Shown here one piece after another: positions 51,042 to 59,807 of a stretch of 64,000 bases of DNA. The notes under the pieces are model-generated. The model was not told the origin of the DNA. It worked only from the letters and a program-made list of their open reading frames with translations, and searched no databases. The position numbers were made by a program, and so were the translations under genes. How positions within the stretch are numbered: position 1 is the first letter of the stretch; each line of letters begins with the position of its first letter. The stretch spans positions 124,001-188,000 of the forward strand of contig NZ_JAPEOB010000004.1 in the NCBI RefSeq assembly GCF_026341775.1, given 5' to 3'. This DNA comes from Streptomyces sp. NBC_00654 (lineage in GTDB: Bacteria; Actinomycetota; Actinomycetes; Streptomycetales; Streptomycetaceae).

Positions 51042-52220
51042 TCAGACGGCGGCGACAGCGGCGGCCCGGACCAGGGTCCGGGCGAACGTCCGGACGTCCC
51101 CGGCCAGTTCGGCGGGCTTCTCCAGTGCCGCGAAGTGACCGCCCCGCTCGAATTCCGTCCAGTGGGTGAGGGTGGGGATGTCACGGTCGGCGAAGCGGCG
51201 GATCGGTACGAAGATGTCGTCGGGGAAGACCGCCACTCCCACCGGAACGGTGAGCGGCGGCGGCACGGCCCCGCCCGCCGCGGCGCGCACCGCCTCGGCC
51301 CCCTCGTAGTAGTACTGGGCGGACGAACCGGCCGTCGCCGTCAGCCAGTAGACCGACACGATGGTCAGCAGACGGTCGCGGTCGACGGCCTCCTCCGGCA
51401 GCCGTTCGGCCCCGGTCCAGTCCAGGAACTTCTCCGCGATCCAGGCCAGCTGGCCCACGGGGGAGTCCGTCAGCGCGTACGCCAGCGTCTGCGGACGGGT
51501 CTGCTGGACCTTCATGTAGCCCGACAGCTCGGCGTCGAAGCGGGAGAGCTTGCCCAGCCGGGCCAGGTCCCGCTCGGCCAGTCCCTCGAACTCCGCGGGG
51601 TCGCCGGAGGGGAACGTCATCAGCATGTTCACATGCACCCCGAGCACATGCCCGGGGTCGGTGCGGCCGAGCTCCAGCGAGATCACCGCCCCCGCGTCAC
51701 CGCCCTGGGCGATGTAGCGGTCGTATCCGAGCCGGGCCATCAGCTCCGCCCAGGCCCGCGCGATACGGGCGGTGTCCCAGCCCTTCTCCGGCAGGGGGGT
51801 GGAGAACCCGTACCCCGGTATGGACGGGATGACGAGATGGAAGGCGTCCGCCGGGTCACCGCCGTGCGCACGCGGGTCGGACAGCGGGCCGATCACATCC
51901 AGGAACTCGACGACGGAACCGGGCCAGCCATGGGTCAGGAGCAGCGGGGTGGCGTCCGGCTCGGGCGAGCGGACATGCAGAAAGTGCACCGGGGCCCCGT
52001 CGATCTCCTCGACGAACTGCGGATACCGGTTCAGCTCGGCCTCGGCGGCACGCCAGTCGAAGGAGGTGCGCCAGTACTCCGCGAGTTCCTTCAGATACTC
52101 CAGCGGCACCCCGCGGTCCCAGCCGACGCCGGGCAGCTCGTCCGGCCAGCGGGTGGACCCGAGGCGGGTACGCAGGTCGTCGATCTGGTCCTGCGGGATG
52201 TCGATACGGAAGGGACGCAT
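51042..52220 (-). CDS. Enediyne epoxide hydrolase (SgcF/NcsF2-like)
   Basis: 392 residues. The N-terminal epoxide-hydrolase cap segment ([47 protein letters not shown]) is followed by the alpha/beta-hydrolase core: oxyanion HGWP at 97-100, nucleophile Asp175 in QGGDAGA and catalytic His362 in GGHFAALE. SgcF and NcsF2 open the epoxide of nine-membered enediyne cores to a vicinal diol with defined stereochemistry. This gene is the best single indicator that the product belongs to the nine-membered group. Transcription starts in the divergent region 52221-52513, which has one 16-bp motif for each direction. Confidence 0.94.
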   Translation of the reverse strand: MRPFRIDIPQDQIDDLRTRLGSTRWPDELPGVGWDRGVPLEYLKELAEYWRTSFDWRAAEAELNRYPQFVEEIDGAPVHFLHVRSPEPDATPLLLTHGWPGSVVEFLDVIGPLSDPRAHGGDPADAFHLVIPSIPGYGFSTPLPEKGWDTARIARAWAELMARLGYDRYIAQGGDAGAVISLELGRTDPGHVLGVHVNMLMTFPSGDPAEFEGLAERDLARLGKLSRFDAELSGYMKVQQTRPQTLAYALTDSPVGQLAWIAEKFLDWTGAERLPEEAVDRDRLLTIVSVYWLTATAGSSAQYYYEGAEAVRAAAGGAVPPPLTVPVGVAVFPDDIFVPIRRFADRDIPTLTHWTEFERGGHFAALEKPAELAGDVRTFARTLVRAAAVAAV

Positions 52221-52345
52221 AGAGCACTCCGTGATGTCCGGGCCGGAAGGTGTCGTCGAAGGAGGATGGAGGGCTCACTGACAACCGGATCGGACCCGGC
52301 TGAACCTGGCGCGCCCGGCTGTATCGTGCGCCGCCGCCGAATCCG

Positions 52346-52361
52346 CCCGCATCTCGCGAAT
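52346..52361 (-). promoter_or_regulatory. 16-bp cluster motif for the epoxide hydrolase operon
   Basis: On the minus strand it reads GCAATTCGCGAGATGC, matching GCAATTCAAGAGATGC at 14 of 16 positions, and ends 125 bases before the epoxide hydrolase ATG. Confidence 0.55.
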
Positions 52362-52386
52362 TGCTCCATGAGCCGTACGCGTAACC

Positions 52387-52402
52387 GCAGTTCAGAAGAT
52401 GC
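52387..52402 (+). promoter_or_regulatory. 16-bp cluster motif for the methyltransferase operon
   Basis: GCAGTTCAGAAGATGC matches the motif at 13 of 16 positions and ends 111 bases before the ATG at 52514. It lies 26 bases from the oppositely oriented copy. Confidence 0.55.
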
Positions 52403-52513
52403 GAGCGGCCTCCGCCGACTGGCAGCATCACCGTCCGGGTGACCGGCCCGGCGCGCTCGGCCGTGTCCCGCGCGGCGCAGGCCCTGCCGCACCGATCCCG
52501 AGAGGACGCGTAG

Positions 52514-54061
52514 ATGAACTTCCCCACCGCTCACGCCGCAGCCGGTCTGGTCGACGCCTTCGCCGACGCGGCCCCGGAGGCCCGCGAGGCAAAGTTCCGC
52601 GCTCTGGTGGACGGCCTCTGGCACGAGGGCGGCCTCTCGCCCGCCGCGCTCACGGCGGTGCCGTCGCTGGTGGCCGCACTCGAACGGGAGGGCCATGACG
52701 GCCGCGGCCATCTGGCGATCCTGCTCGGACTGCTCGCCGAGGCCGAGTACCCGGCGCCCGGCCCGGTCACCGAGGAGGTCCGCTCGCACCTCGGCAGCTA
52801 TCTGGACCTGGTGCGCACGGACGGCATCGGTACGCCGCTCACCCTCGCCCTGCTCTATCTCCTCGCGCACTTCCCGGCCGACCGGGACACGATCCTCGCC
52901 GCCACGCTGGACCTCGGCCTGGAGCCCGAGGACCTGTCCCGGCTGAACCGCGCCCTGAGCGAACTGGACCCCGAGCGGCCCGACCTCGGCCGGGTGTGGC
53001 CCTCCCCGTCGGCCTGGACCCTCAACGAGGACGAGCGGGCCTTCGACGCGAGCTGGATCAAGGCACTGAGCCGCGAACAGATCCTGACGGCCTGGGAGAA
53101 CGACACCCGCACGGTCCTCGGCTGCGTCGGCGCCCGCGCCTACTGGGCGGTCCTCAACGGCGACCCGCAGGACGCCCCCGCGGCCACCGTCCCGGACCGG
53201 GCCCACGCCAGCGCCCCGGCCGCCGACACCTCCCTCTTCGCACCGCACACCGCCGCGCTGCGCTGCCCGGACTGCCACGGCACCCTGGAGCCCGGCGAGG
53301 ACTTCCTGAACTGCACCGGCTGCGCGGCCCGTTACCCCGCCGCGAACGGCATCCTCGACCTGACCGCGCCCGCCGCGGGTGACGGCGCCGTCGACGACTT
53401 CCTGGAGAAGCTCTCCCAGGTGCCGAGCATGGGGCTGTTCTACGAGGCGGTGGCCCGGCCCTCCTTCCTGCGCGTCTCCGGATCCAACTGGGGCGGCCAG
53501 GTGACACCGGCCGACGAGGACCGCTACATCGCCACGCACGTACGGCCGGTCGAGGGCCCCGTGGTCGACCTCGCCGCCGGTGCCGGACGCTGGACCGCCG
53601 TCGTCGCCGAGACCGTGGGCGCCGCCCGGCTGGTCGCCGTCGACAGCTCGCTGCCCATGCTCAACGTGCTGCGCGGCCGGCTTCCCGACGTCCCCTCGGT
53701 CCTGGCCGGAGCCTGTGACCTGCCCTTCGCGGACGCGTCGGTCGGCGCGGTCGTCTGCTGGAACGCCCTCCAGGCCTTCTACCACGAGGCCGAGGCGGCG
53801 ATCACCGAGGTCGGCCGGATCCTCCGGCCCGGCGGCACCTTCACGGTGCTGACGTTCCGCCGCTCCGAGGACCCGGTCTACAGCTACTTCCAGTCGGCCC
53901 ACCGCTTCCCCCAGCACGACGGAGGACTCCAGCTGTTCGACCCCGAGGACCTCCGGCGCTGGTTCGCCGCCGCGGGCCTGACCGTGCGCGAGGAGAGCGG
54001 ACCGGGCACGTTCGTCTTCCTGACCGCCGTCCGCGACGACCGTACGGAGACCCGTTCATGA
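52514..54061 (+). CDS. Helical-repeat/zinc-ribbon/methyltransferase fusion
   Basis: 515 residues, three parts. Residues about 1-225 are alpha-helical with HEAT-like regularity (LVAALEREGHDGRGHLAILLGLLAEAEYP, TPLTLALLYLLAHFPADRDTILAATLDLGL). Residues about 250-280 form a zinc ribbon (LRCPDCHGTL and LNCTGCAARYP). The C-terminal half is a class I SAM methyltransferase with VVDLAAGAGRWTAVV, AVDSSLPML, ADASVGAVVCWNALQAFYHE and RILRPGGTFTVLTF. The zinc ribbon plus methyltransferase pair is as in RlmA/UbiE-like small-molecule enzymes; the helical front domain is unusual. It overlaps the BBE oxidase by four bases. Substrate unknown. Confidence 0.82.
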   Translation: MNFPTAHAAAGLVDAFADAAPEAREAKFRALVDGLWHEGGLSPAALTAVPSLVAALEREGHDGRGHLAILLGLLAEAEYPAPGPVTEEVRSHLGSYLDLVRTDGIGTPLTLALLYLLAHFPADRDTILAATLDLGLEPEDLSRLNRALSELDPERPDLGRVWPSPSAWTLNEDERAFDASWIKALSREQILTAWENDTRTVLGCVGARAYWAVLNGDPQDAPAATVPDRAHASAPAADTSLFAPHTAALRCPDCHGTLEPGEDFLNCTGCAARYPAANGILDLTAPAAGDGAVDDFLEKLSQVPSMGLFYEAVARPSFLRVSGSNWGGQVTPADEDRYIATHVRPVEGPVVDLAAGAGRWTAVVAETVGAARLVAVDSSLPMLNVLRGRLPDVPSVLAGACDLPFADASVGAVVCWNALQAFYHEAEAAITEVGRILRPGGTFTVLTFRRSEDPVYSYFQSAHRFPQHDGGLQLFDPEDLRRWFAAAGLTVREESGPGTFVFLTAVRDDRTETRS

Positions 54062-55440
54062 GCGCGGCCGAGGTACGGGACGACACACTCGCCGAACCGG
54101 GCACCCCCCGGTACGAGGAGGCCGCCCGGGTCTTCAACCTGGCCGCCCCCGCCCGCCCGGCCGCGGCCGTCACCGCGTGCGGGCCGGCCGAGGTACGGGC
54201 CGCGGTGCTCGCGGCCACCCGCCGGGGGCTGTCCGTCCGGGTGCACACCTCCGGGCACGCCTCCGGTGCCGTACGTCCGGTCGACGGCTCCGCGCTGATC
54301 CGCACCGCCCCGTCCGGCAAGGTCGAGATCGACGCGGCCCGGCGGACCGCCAGGATTCCGGCGGGCGCGCGCTGGGGCGACGTCGTCGAGGCGGCGGCGC
54401 CGCACGGGCTCGCGGCGGCACACGGATCCGCGGCCGATGTCGGCGTGGTCGGCTATCTGCTCGGTGGGGGAGTCAGCTTCTACGGCCGCCGCACCGGGCT
54501 GGCCGCGAACACGGTGCGGGCGGTCGAACTCGTCGCCGCCGACGGCGAGAGCGTCCGCGCCGACGCCACCACCGAACCCGAACTGTTCTGGGCACTGCGC
54601 GGAGGCGGCGGCGGCTTCGGTGTCGTCACCGCCGTCGAGGTCTCCCTCTTCCCGGTGGCACGGGTCGTCACCGGCGCGACGTACTGGCCGGCCGCCGACG
54701 CCGCACCTCTCCTGGCCGCCTGGCGCGCCTGGACGAAGGACGCGCCGCGCGAGGCGACCACCTCCCTGCGCCTGATGAACCTGCCCCCGGTCCCCGGTGT
54801 CCCGCCGCAACTCGCCGCCGGACCCGTGCTCTGCGTGGACGGCGCCGTCCACGCGCCGACGGAACAGGACATCCCGGCGGCCCAGCGGCACGCGGACGAA
54901 CTCCTCGGAGCACTGCGGGAGATCGCGCCCGCGCTGCTCGACACCTGGGCGCTCACCGGCCCGGCCGGGGTGCTCGACGCGCACATGGATCCGGCCGACC
55001 CGGTCCCCTTCATCGGTGACCACCTCCTGCTGCGGGAGTTCGGCGACGACGGGGCCGAGGCGTTCCTGGGCGCCGTGGGAGCGGGCTCCGGCTCGCCGCT
55101 GGCCGTCGCCACGCTCCGGCAGCTCGGCGGCGCCTTCGCCGAGGAGGATCCGGCGGGCGGCGTCCTGAACCAGGTGGACGCGGCGTACGCCTACATGGGA
55201 TCGGGCCCCCCGTTCGGCCCGGTGACCGTGGAGGCCCTGGAGCGGCACTGCGCGACGGTGCGCGCGGCTCTCGCGCCCTGGGACACCGGCCGTACGGTGC
55301 CCTCCCTCGTGGAGGGGTTCACCCGGCCGCAGCGCCACCTCACCGATGACCGGGCGGCGGACGTCGACCGGATCCGCCGCCGGTACGACCCGCGCGGCGT
55401 CTTCGCGGACGACGTCTCCGCCGGAGCGGCATCGCTCTGA
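54058..55440 (+). CDS. BBE-type FAD-linked oxidase
   Basis: 460 residues, ATG overlapping the previous stop. The PCMH FAD-binding domain has VTACGPAEVRAAVLAATRRGLSVRVHTSGHASGAV (His in HTSGH is the usual site for covalent flavin), GARWGDVVEAAAPHGLAAAHGSAADVGVVGYLLGGGVSFYGRRTGL, and WALRGGGGGFGVVTAVEVSLFPV. The second covalent-attachment Cys of berberine-bridge enzymes is not seen in the GGGVSFYGRR loop, so flavin is probably attached once. The C-terminus has RRRYDPRGVF. It oxidises an alcohol or forms a new bond in the pathway; substrate unknown. Confidence 0.88.
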   Translation: MSAAEVRDDTLAEPGTPRYEEAARVFNLAAPARPAAAVTACGPAEVRAAVLAATRRGLSVRVHTSGHASGAVRPVDGSALIRTAPSGKVEIDAARRTARIPAGARWGDVVEAAAPHGLAAAHGSAADVGVVGYLLGGGVSFYGRRTGLAANTVRAVELVAADGESVRADATTEPELFWALRGGGGGFGVVTAVEVSLFPVARVVTGATYWPAADAAPLLAAWRAWTKDAPREATTSLRLMNLPPVPGVPPQLAAGPVLCVDGAVHAPTEQDIPAAQRHADELLGALREIAPALLDTWALTGPAGVLDAHMDPADPVPFIGDHLLLREFGDDGAEAFLGAVGAGSGSPLAVATLRQLGGAFAEEDPAGGVLNQVDAAYAYMGSGPPFGPVTVEALERHCATVRAALAPWDTGRTVPSLVEGFTRPQRHLTDDRAADVDRIRRRYDPRGVFADDVSAGAASL

Positions 55441-55449
55441 CACCCGAGC

Positions 55450-55488
55450 GTGTGTGGGCCCCCGGGGCACGTCCGGGGGCCCACACAC
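55450..55488. terminator. Hairpin terminator 1 after the BBE oxidase
   Basis: A perfect 16-bp stem (55450-55465 with 55473-55488) with a seven-base loop, ten bases after the stop. Confidence 0.88.
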
Positions 55489-55521
55489 ACGCGCGCGCCC
55501 GGGACACGGGCCCCGTGCACG

Positions 55522-55557
55522 GCAGATGGCCCCCGTCCCGCGACGGGGGCCATCTGC
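55522..55557. terminator. Hairpin terminator 2, before the MFS gene end
   Basis: A perfect 16-bp stem (55522-55537 with 55542-55557) with a four-base loop, 28 bases beyond the MFS stop on the minus strand. Confidence 0.88.
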
Positions 55558-55584
55558 GGATGGTTCAGGGACGGTACGGGGCCG

Positions 55585-57237
55585 TCACACCTTCAGCGAC
55601 GTGTCCGTGGTGCCCGGTGCGTCCGGCGTACCGGCGGGGTCCACCGGAGCGTCGGCGGATGCCGCGGTCTCCTCCGCGGACTCCTCGGAGGCTTCCGCCC
55701 CTTCCGGCGGGCCCTCGGCACCGACCGGCGGCACATCGCGAAGCAGGAGGACGAAGAACACGCCGGCGATCCCGATCAGGATGGCGCTGACCGCGGCGAC
55801 GGTGTGCAGGCCCCCGGTGAACGCGACCCGGGCGGCGTCCATCAGCATGTTGCCCACCTGCTCGGGCAGGCTGTCCGCGGCGGCGGACGCCCCGGCGACA
55901 CTGTCCCGGGCGGCCTCCGCGGCACCGGAGGGCACTGCCCCCGGCACGGAGTCGGCGATGTCGGACCGGTAGATGGCCAGGCCCAGGGTGCCCAGGGTCG
56001 CCACGCCCAGCGCCGCCCCGAACTCGTTGCTCATCTGGGACAGGGCGCCGGCCGAACCGGCCTTCTCCGGCGGAACGGTCCCGACCACCATGTTGGTCCC
56101 CAGCGCCACGATCGGAGCGCCGCAGAAGGAGAACACGGCGAAGCCCACGATCAGAACGGCCGTGCCCGACTCCGGGTTGAGCTGGGAGAAGGTCAGCAGC
56201 ACGGCGACCACACCGGCGATGCCCGCGCCGATGACGTACGCGGGGCGCACCTTGCGGGCGATGATCGGGCACACCATGAAGGAGACGGTGGCCGCGGCCA
56301 TGCCGGGCAGCAGCCCGAGACCCGCCTCGAACGGCGACATCCGCTGCGCCGACTGGAAGTACTGGGTCATGAACAGCATGATCGTGCCGCCGATGAGGCT
56401 GTAGGCGAGCAGGGCCAGCAGCGCGGCGGTGAAGCGGCCGTGCGCGAACAGACCCACGTCCAGCAGCGGGCTCGACAGACGGCGCTGGCGCTGCACGAAC
56501 AGCACACCCAGCACCAGGCCGACGACAAGGACGACGACGGGCAGGGCCTCCCAGCCGTTGCGGGCGAGTTCCTTGATGCCGTAGATGACCGGGATGGTGG
56601 CGCCGACGTTCAGCAGGACGCTCGGGAGGTCGATTCCGCCCGCCTCGCCGCTCTTGAACTCCGGCAGGACGCGCGGCCCCACGATCAGCAGCAGGACCAT
56701 CACCGGCACACCGATGAGGAAGAGGGAACCCCACCAGAAGTACTCGAGCATGACGCCGCCGAGCAGCGGGCCGATGATGGCGCCCAGGGTGAAGCAGCCG
56801 GCCCAGAGGCTGATGGCGACCGTCCGCTGTTTGGCGTCCTGGAACATCGTGGTGATGAGGGAGAGGGTGGACGGCGTCAGGCTCGCACCGGCGATGCCGA
56901 GCAGGACACGGGCGGCGATCAGCATGCCGGGACTGGTGGCGAACGCGGCGGCCAGTGAGGCCGCGCCGAAGGCCGCCGCACCGATCAGCAGCAGCTTGCG
57001 ACGGCCGATGCGGTCACCGAGCGTTCCCATCGTGACGAGGAATCCGGCGACCATGAAGCCGTAGATGTCCATGATCCACAGCTGCTGGGTGGAGTCGGCA
57101 CCGAGATCCGCGCTCAGATGCGGCAGCGCCAGAAGGAGAACGAACACGTCGAGGGCCACAAGAAGGGTGGGGAGGGCGAGAATGCCCAGCCCGATCCACT
57201 CCTTCCGCCCTGCCTTGGGAGCACTGCCTGCAGTCAT
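55585..57237 (-). CDS. DHA2-family MFS drug exporter (SgcB-like)
   Basis: 550 residues with 14 predicted membrane helices. The first helix (LPTLLVALDVFVLLLALPHLSADL) contains the DHA2 Asp, followed by QLWIMDIYGFMVAGFLVTMGTLGDRIGRRKLLLIG (motif A) and IAARVLLGIAGASLTPSTLSL. A long C-terminal tail rich in Ala, Glu and Pro follows the last helix. C-1027 has SgcB, an MFS pump of this type, for export of the chromophore. Self-resistance by efflux is likely. It faces the metK remnant across a 246-base region with a 16-bp motif copy. Confidence 0.93.
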   Translation of the reverse strand: MTAGSAPKAGRKEWIGLGILALPTLLVALDVFVLLLALPHLSADLGADSTQQLWIMDIYGFMVAGFLVTMGTLGDRIGRRKLLLIGAAAFGAASLAAAFATSPGMLIAARVLLGIAGASLTPSTLSLITTMFQDAKQRTVAISLWAGCFTLGAIIGPLLGGVMLEYFWWGSLFLIGVPVMVLLLIVGPRVLPEFKSGEAGGIDLPSVLLNVGATIPVIYGIKELARNGWEALPVVVLVVGLVLGVLFVQRQRRLSSPLLDVGLFAHGRFTAALLALLAYSLIGGTIMLFMTQYFQSAQRMSPFEAGLGLLPGMAAATVSFMVCPIIARKVRPAYVIGAGIAGVVAVLLTFSQLNPESGTAVLIVGFAVFSFCGAPIVALGTNMVVGTVPPEKAGSAGALSQMSNEFGAALGVATLGTLGLAIYRSDIADSVPGAVPSGAAEAARDSVAGASAAADSLPEQVGNMLMDAARVAFTGGLHTVAAVSAILIGIAGVFFVLLLRDVPPVGAEGPPEGAEASEESAEETAASADAPVDPAGTPDAPGTTDTSLKV

Positions 57238-57373
57238 GCCTACTACTTTCCGTCGTCATGAAGGGATGGTGGTGGAGCCTGGTGCCCCGCTCGGATACGG
57301 GCAGGCTTTCGCTGACCGGCACCGTCTGTGTCGTCGGACTTACCCCACAGGGTCCTCCGCGCCGTGACCCGGC

Positions 57374-57389
57374 GCATCTCACGGCGTGC
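57374..57389 (-). promoter_or_regulatory. 16-bp cluster motif, copy upstream of the MFS exporter
   Basis: On the minus strand it reads GCACGCCGTGAGATGC, 13 of 16 positions shared with the second subtype GCACGCTCGAAGATGC. It ends 136 bases before the MFS ATG. Confidence 0.4.
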
Positions 57390-57483
57390 TGTTCCCGGGC
57401 GACTTGACCAAGTCCGCTTGCGGATACCGGAACACGAGGGATGTGATGACTCCCGAAGCCCCCATACGACAGGAGGCAGGGAC

Positions 57484-57579
57484 ATGGTGAAACGGCTTTT
57501 CACCTCGGAATCCGTCACCGAGGGTCACCCCGGCGCCGCCTGTGCCGGGAACCGCACGGCACGGGCGATGACGACGTGA
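57484..57579 (+). pseudogene. metK: 5-prime remnant of metK (SAM synthetase), coupled to the MDR gene
   Basis: A 31-codon frame with a strong AGGAGG site (57471-57476). Codons 2-16 read VKRLFTSESVTEGHP, the invariant N-terminus of S-adenosylmethionine synthetase. From codon 17 the sequence departs completely (MetK continues DKIADQISD). Its stop overlaps the GTG of the next gene (GTGA), so the remnant still provides ribosome entry for the MDR enzyme. It is either the scar of a rearrangement or a reused leader. Confidence 0.8.
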
Positions 57580-58583
57580 GGTACTACCACCTGACCGGCT
57601 TCTCGGGCGTGGACGCGTTGCGGCTGGACGAGCGCCGGGTGCCCGTGCCGGGGCCGCGCGAGGTCCTTGTCCGGATGAGGGCCTGGTCGTTGAACCACCG
57701 GGACCTCATGATCGCCGACGGCCGGTACGGGCGGGGGATGAAGCCGGACGTGGTGCCGCTCTCCGACGGCGCGGGGGAAGTGGTGGACGCCGGCTCCGAG
57801 GTGACGCGCTGGAAGCCCGGGGACCGGGTCACCAGCGTCTTTCTGCCCCGGTGGATCTCCGGCCCGGCCGACGCGGCCAGGACGGCCGGTGCGCTGGGCG
57901 GTCCGGTCGACGGCGTGCTCGCCGAGTACGTGGCGTTCGACCAGGACGCGCTGGTGGCCACGCCGTCGCACCTGGAGGACGCCGAGGCGTGCACCCTTCC
58001 CTGTGCCGCCGTCACGGCGTGGCACGCCCTGGTGGTGTACGGCGGAATCGTCCCCGGTCAGTCCGTCCTGACCCTGGGCAGCGGCGGAGTCTCCGTCTTC
58101 GCGCTGCAGTTCGCCGTGCTGGCCGGTGCCGAGGTGACGGTCACCTCCAGCAGCGACGCCAAACTGGAGCGGCTGCTGGCGATGGGCGCGGTGGCCGGTG
58201 TCAACTACTCCCGGACCCCGGAGTGGGGCAAGCACATCCAGCGGATGACGAACGGCGGCGTCGACCACGTCGTGGAGGTCGGCGGCCCGGGCACGCTGCC
58301 GCAGTCGGTCAGGGCCGTGCGGGCGGGTGGGCGGGTGAGCGTGATCGGTGTACTGAGCCAGGGGCCCGGCATCGATCCCGTACAGCTGCTGCGCAGGGCG
58401 GTGACGGTCCAGGGGATGCAGGTGGGGAGCAGAGAGACGTTCGAGGCGATGAACCGTGCGGTCGAGCTGCACCGGATCCGTCCTGTCATCGATCATGCGT
58501 TTGCGTTCTCCGATGCCGGGGCGGCCTACCGGCGTCTTGAGTCCGGTGGCCACTTCGGCAAGGTGGTCATCGCGGCCGACTGA
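57576..58583 (+). CDS. Zinc-independent MDR alcohol/quinone oxidoreductase
   Basis: 335 residues from the GTG at 57576. MDR family features: VPVPGPREVLVRMRAWSLNHRDLMIADGRYG, VVPLSDGAGEVVDAGSEVTRWKPGDRV, the nucleotide-binding GSGGVSVFALQFAVLAGAEVTVTSSS and a HVVEVGGPGTLPQSVRAVRAGGRVSVIG segment. The zinc ligands of true alcohol dehydrogenases (Cys and His near residues 40-70) are missing: SLNHRD takes the Cys position. It is therefore of the quinone-reductase-like, NADPH-dependent type that reduces activated double bonds. A shielding or tailoring role in the cluster is possible. Translation depends on the metK remnant frame. Confidence 0.85.
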   Translation: MRYYHLTGFSGVDALRLDERRVPVPGPREVLVRMRAWSLNHRDLMIADGRYGRGMKPDVVPLSDGAGEVVDAGSEVTRWKPGDRVTSVFLPRWISGPADAARTAGALGGPVDGVLAEYVAFDQDALVATPSHLEDAEACTLPCAAVTAWHALVVYGGIVPGQSVLTLGSGGVSVFALQFAVLAGAEVTVTSSSDAKLERLLAMGAVAGVNYSRTPEWGKHIQRMTNGGVDHVVEVGGPGTLPQSVRAVRAGGRVSVIGVLSQGPGIDPVQLLRRAVTVQGMQVGSRETFEAMNRAVELHRIRPVIDHAFAFSDAGAAYRRLESGGHFGKVVIAAD

Positions 58584-58610
58584 CGGCCGCGGGCCCCGGC
58601 GGCCCGCCGG

Positions 58611-58655
58611 GAGCCCGACGGGTGACCTCCGGTCGGAAGGTCACCCGTCGGGCTC
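58611..58655. terminator. Hairpin between convergent MDR and SRPBCC genes
   Basis: A perfect 18-bp stem (58611-58628 with 58638-58655) with a nine-base loop, 28 bases after the MDR stop and 40 before the SRPBCC gene end. Confidence 0.88.
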
Positions 58656-58695
58656 TCCGGGGCGCCGGGCCGGGCGCCGCCCGGTCGGCGGTCCG

Positions 58696-59148
58696 TCAGG
58701 CGGACTGCGCCAGCAGCTCGGTCAGCCGGTCGAAGCTGCTGTTCAGGCCGGCCACGGCCTCGGGGGTGCGGAACTGCGCGGAGACGTTGGTCTGGTGGAC
58801 GACCAGTTCGGTCCGGCCGTCGACGTCCGAGAAGGTCATGGTCGAGACCAGGCCCGTGGCGTTCACGGTGAAGGCGATCTTCTCCGGCTCGACGACATCG
58901 AGGTAGGTGGCGCTCATCGGGTACTCGGTGCCATCGGCGTCGGCCACCATGACCGTCTCGAAGGCGCCGCCCGGACGGGCGTCGATCGTGATCCTGTCCA
59001 CCGGGAGCGAGGTGCCGACCGGGCTCCAGAAGCGGGACAGCTGCTCGGGCTCGATGAACGCCTTGAAGACCTGCTCCCGGGGCGCGTTGAACACGCGGGT
59101 GACGGTGAGTTCTCCGAGGTCTGTGCCGGCCGTGCTCGGAAGTGTCAT
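58696..59148 (-). CDS. SRPBCC/AHSA1-domain protein
   Basis: 150 residues from the ATG at 59148, which overlaps the ArsR stop. The AHSA1/START-like fold is shown by LTVTRVFNAPREQVFKAFIEPEQLSRFWSP, IDARPGGAFETVMV, YPMSATYLDVVEPEKIAFTV and the final helix FRTPEAVAGLNSSFDRLTELLAQ. Such proteins bind hydrophobic ligands in a cavity and are commonly paired with ArsR regulators. In calicheamicin, the resistance protein CalC also has a START-like fold; a related self-sacrifice or binding role here is speculative because ArsR/AHSA1 pairs are widespread outside enediyne clusters. Confidence 0.87.
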   Translation of the reverse strand: MTLPSTAGTDLGELTVTRVFNAPREQVFKAFIEPEQLSRFWSPVGTSLPVDRITIDARPGGAFETVMVADADGTEYPMSATYLDVVEPEKIAFTVNATGLVSTMTFSDVDGRTELVVHQTNVSAQFRTPEAVAGLNSSFDRLTELLAQSA

Positions 59149-59489
59149 GTTTCTGTCTCTTTCTGCTTTCGTTGGGTTTCCTGCAGGTGCTGGTCGAGGC
59201 GGTCGAACCTCGACTGCCAGACCTGTGCCTGGCTCTCGATCCATTCCGCGGCGGCGTCCAGCGGTGCCACCTCGAGTCGGCAGGGCCGCCACTGCGCGTC
59301 GCGGCCCCGCGTGATCAGTCCGGCCCGCTCAAGGACCTTGAGATGCTTGGAGACCGCCTGAAGACTGATCGTGAATGGTTCGGCCAGCTCATTGACCGTT
59401 GCTTCCCCAGCGGCGAGGCGGACCAGGATCGCCCGGCGGGTCGGATCCGCCAGGGCGGAGAAGGTGTTGCTGAGCTCGTCACCCGTCAT
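59145..59489 (-). CDS. ArsR-family transcriptional regulator
   Basis: 114 residues. Winged-helix HTH: FSALADPTRRAILVRLAAGEATVNELAEPFTISLQAVSKHLKVLERAGLITRGRDAQWRPCRLEV. No ArsR-type metal-binding Cys pair (ELCVCDL) is present, so it belongs to the non-metal SdpR-like group that works with SRPBCC proteins. It is the first gene of a two-gene minus-strand operon with an ATGA overlap. An operator-like AACCAGATGGTT lies at 59515-59526, just upstream of its ATG. Confidence 0.9.
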   Translation of the reverse strand: MTGDELSNTFSALADPTRRAILVRLAAGEATVNELAEPFTISLQAVSKHLKVLERAGLITRGRDAQWRPCRLEVAPLDAAAEWIESQAQVWQSRFDRLDQHLQETQRKQKETET

Positions 59490-59807
59490 CTCATATTCAA
59501 CCTACCAATTGATCAACCAGATGGTTTATGATGCCTCTCGAGGCGGTGTGCGTCAAGGACGAAAACCTCCGGTGGGACCGGCACATGACCGCCTGTTCCC
59601 CTGATGGGGCGGCCGTCCTCCGCGCTCACTCGATCAGCGGAACCGTGCGCGTCGGGGTCACTCATGGCCCCTGACGCCTGATTCCCGCACCGTGAGGGCG
59701 CCGGAAGCACCGGTCCCCGTCGGGGATCCCGTAGCAAGACCCTTCAGGACGTTGTGTCCTGGCAGTTCCCGGACAGCCAGGAAAGTCAAAACCGAGAGGA
59801 CCATGCG
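59490..59807. promoter_or_regulatory. 318-base divergent region between ArsR and hydrolase genes
   Basis: The first 40 bases are AT-rich for this window and contain TTGATCAA and AACCA-GA-TGGTT (59515-59526), typical of an ArsR/SRPBCC autoregulatory operator. The remainder holds no gene with a ribosome site until GAGAGGA before 59808. No 16-bp motif copy was found here, suggesting separate control of this pair. Confidence 0.5.

Noticed and set aside
58696..59148. CalC-type enediyne self-sacrifice protein
   Set aside because: The START-like fold is shared, but the ArsR-AHSA1 pair is widespread in actinobacteria and the key similarity to CalC cannot be judged by eye.
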